Shown: piece by piece, positions 5,286-6,154 of the stretch
Position numbering within the stretch: the stretch's first letter is position 1
Layout of the letters: each line of letters starts with the position of its first letter
Translations under genes and position numbers: made by a program
Source of the DNA: Thermoplasmata archaeon
GTDB lineage: Archaea; Thermoplasmatota; Thermoplasmata; Thermoplasmatales; Thermoplasmataceae
Assembly (NCBI GenBank): GCA_021833045.1
Contig: JAKBGP010000137.1
Location: 1 to 6,154, forward strand
Length of the DNA: 6,154 nt
Reading direction: 5' to 3'
Notes under the pieces: model-generated
Seen by the model: only the letters and a program-made list of their open reading frames with translations
The model's database searches: none
Told to the model about the DNA's origin: nothing

Positions 5286-6154
5286 TTAAATAAAAGGAAA
5301 TTCCATCTGTTTAATTTCATTTAATTTCTTCTCAACAATTACATCAACCTCCAATCCTTTGAACCTTTCCAGGCAAAGGGGGATCTTTCCAAATTTTGAG
5401 TCGTCGTATATCTCTTTCTCATATTCAAGGCCAAGATCAATGCTTTGTGAAAATTTATTTTTCATATCTTCAAAATTGCTGTATTGTCTTTTGAATTCTG
5501 GATTCATCCAGAGTTTCTGCAATCTTTTTTGGAAAAGTTTTTCCTCTGGCATCATAAGGCTCAGATGGAGCGCAAGAGGGCCCTTATGATTCAATTTTCT
5601 AAAGTAGAGTGGTGGGCTGAAGCCTTCTACCATAGTCCCCTTATCTTTTTCTTCAAATCGGGGCTTATAGAAGTCCTTATTTGAATTTGAATAAATCCAA
5701 CCTTCCAGATGGTAGTAATTTGAAATCACGGTTGAAAAATTCATGAAGAAAGTTACTATTGGAAAGTAAAATACAAATTTACCATTATAACTCTTTAATT
5801 TTCCTAATAAATCCTTGATGAAATCTTTCCCTTCCACGGTAGTGACCATGTCAGCGTCCCAATGAAATATAATTTCTTTGGTTGACTTAGATTTAGCCAT
5901 TTCTCTTGCTTCTTTAATGTTAAGTTCCTCTTGAAAATAGTTGATCTTTTTATTCTTCAATTTTGCTACAATGTTTCTGTTGTAACTGGAATAGAAATCG
6001 GTGGAGGAATCTACAATGATAATTTCGTCCACCATATCTATTACAGATAACAATGATTCCAGAAACCAAGGATCATTTCTTGTAATTATATTTGCAGATA
6101 CACCTGGCGAGAAGGTTTTATCGCCAAAGAAACTAACCGGAAATCTTGATGCAA
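5286..6154 (-). CDS. glycosyltransferase family 2, 5' end beyond the window
   Basis: The frame is open from the right edge to TAA at 5286-5288 and gives 288 visible residues. No ATG, GTG or TTG occurs in frame between the edge and the TTG at 6053, and essential N-terminal sequence lies in that stretch, so the start is outside the window. Counted from the edge, VSANIITRNDPWFLESLL at 18-35 and VDEIIIVDSSTD at 41-52 are the first two strands of a GT2 domain. FHWDADM at 96-102 holds the Asp-Ala-Asp (DxD) metal and nucleotide-sugar motif. The middle has EGWIYSNSNKDFY, then SPPLYF and LALHLSLMMPEEKLFQKRL, a layout I associate with archaeal surface-glycan GT2 enzymes. The C-terminal third is charged and helical. 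No complete transmembrane pair is seen; a hydrophobic patch FVFYFPIVTFFMNF lies in the middle. This is the most A/T-rich gene in the window by the rows I counted. Donor and acceptor are unknown. Confidence 0.8.
   Translation of the reverse strand, partial: ASRFPVSFFGDKTFSPGVSANIITRNDPWFLESLLSVIDMVDEIIIVDSSTDFYSSYNRNIVAKLKNKKINYFQEELNIKEAREMAKSKSTKEIIFHWDADMVTTVEGKDFIKDLLGKLKSYNGKFVFYFPIVTFFMNFSTVISNYYHLEGWIYSNSNKDFYKPRFEEKDKGTMVEGFSPPLYFRKLNHKGPLALHLSLMMPEEKLFQKRLQKLWMNPEFKRQYSNFEDMKNKFSQSIDLGLEYEKEIYDDSKFGKIPLCLERFKGLEVDVIVEKKLNEIKQMEFPFI

Noticed and set aside
5359..5684. Two overlapping plus-strand frames inside the right-hand GT2 gene
   Set aside because: They lie antisense to the GT2 coding sequence, have no promoter or ribosome-binding site and show no family features.
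1..6154. CRISPR array, tRNA, rRNA, insertion sequence or toxin-antitoxin pair
   Set aside because: I saw no regularly spaced repeats, no tRNA cloverleaf landmarks, no transposase or terminal inverted repeats, and no pair of small overlapping genes.

Overview
The window most likely comes from an archaeon. Three things point that way: a complete PAC2-family proteasome-assembly-chaperone-like protein ending in Met-Tyr-Gly, A/T-rich TATA-like boxes about 25-30 bases before several start codons with little or no leader, and an oligo-T tract rather than a hairpin terminator after one gene. The moderate-to-low G+C and frequent AGA/AGG and ATA codons would fit Thermoplasmata or ammonia-oxidising archaea. 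Nothing visible here fixes the lineage, so that placement is inference.

Layout from left to right. Bases 1-201 are non-coding and carry candidate TATA boxes for the PAC2 gene (202-945, +). Bases 946-1192 are a convergent intergenic gap with a 14-base perfect palindrome, a larger inverted repeat and oligo-T tracts. A GmhA-type sedoheptulose-7-phosphate isomerase gene (1193-1780, -) follows, with a well-placed TATA box for a leaderless mRNA. Next is a family-2 glycosyltransferase (1843-about 2895, -), divergent from a GT4-type glycosyltransferase (about 2965-4113, +). The longest readings of these two overlap at their 5' ends, and they appear to share one TATA-like element. A second GT4 enzyme (4172-5161, -) converges on the first. 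The right end holds a second GT2 gene (5286 to beyond 6154, -) whose reading frame runs off the window.

The PAC2 gene is probably a housekeeping neighbour linked to proteasome assembly. The other five genes form one side of a glycan-building locus. The isomerase would make a heptose-7-phosphate precursor, and four glycosyltransferases of two structural classes would assemble a surface oligosaccharide such as an S-layer N-glycan, lipoglycan or capsule. No sugar-nucleotide synthesis, flippase, polymerase or oligosaccharyltransferase gene is visible, so the locus probably continues to the right. Rows I counted by hand fall from about 42-47% G+C in the PAC2 and isomerase genes to about 28-35% in the three right-hand glycosyltransferase genes, which suits a variable glycan locus next to a conserved core. 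I found no RNA gene, CRISPR array, insertion sequence or clear pseudogene, and no evidence of a wholly new biological system.
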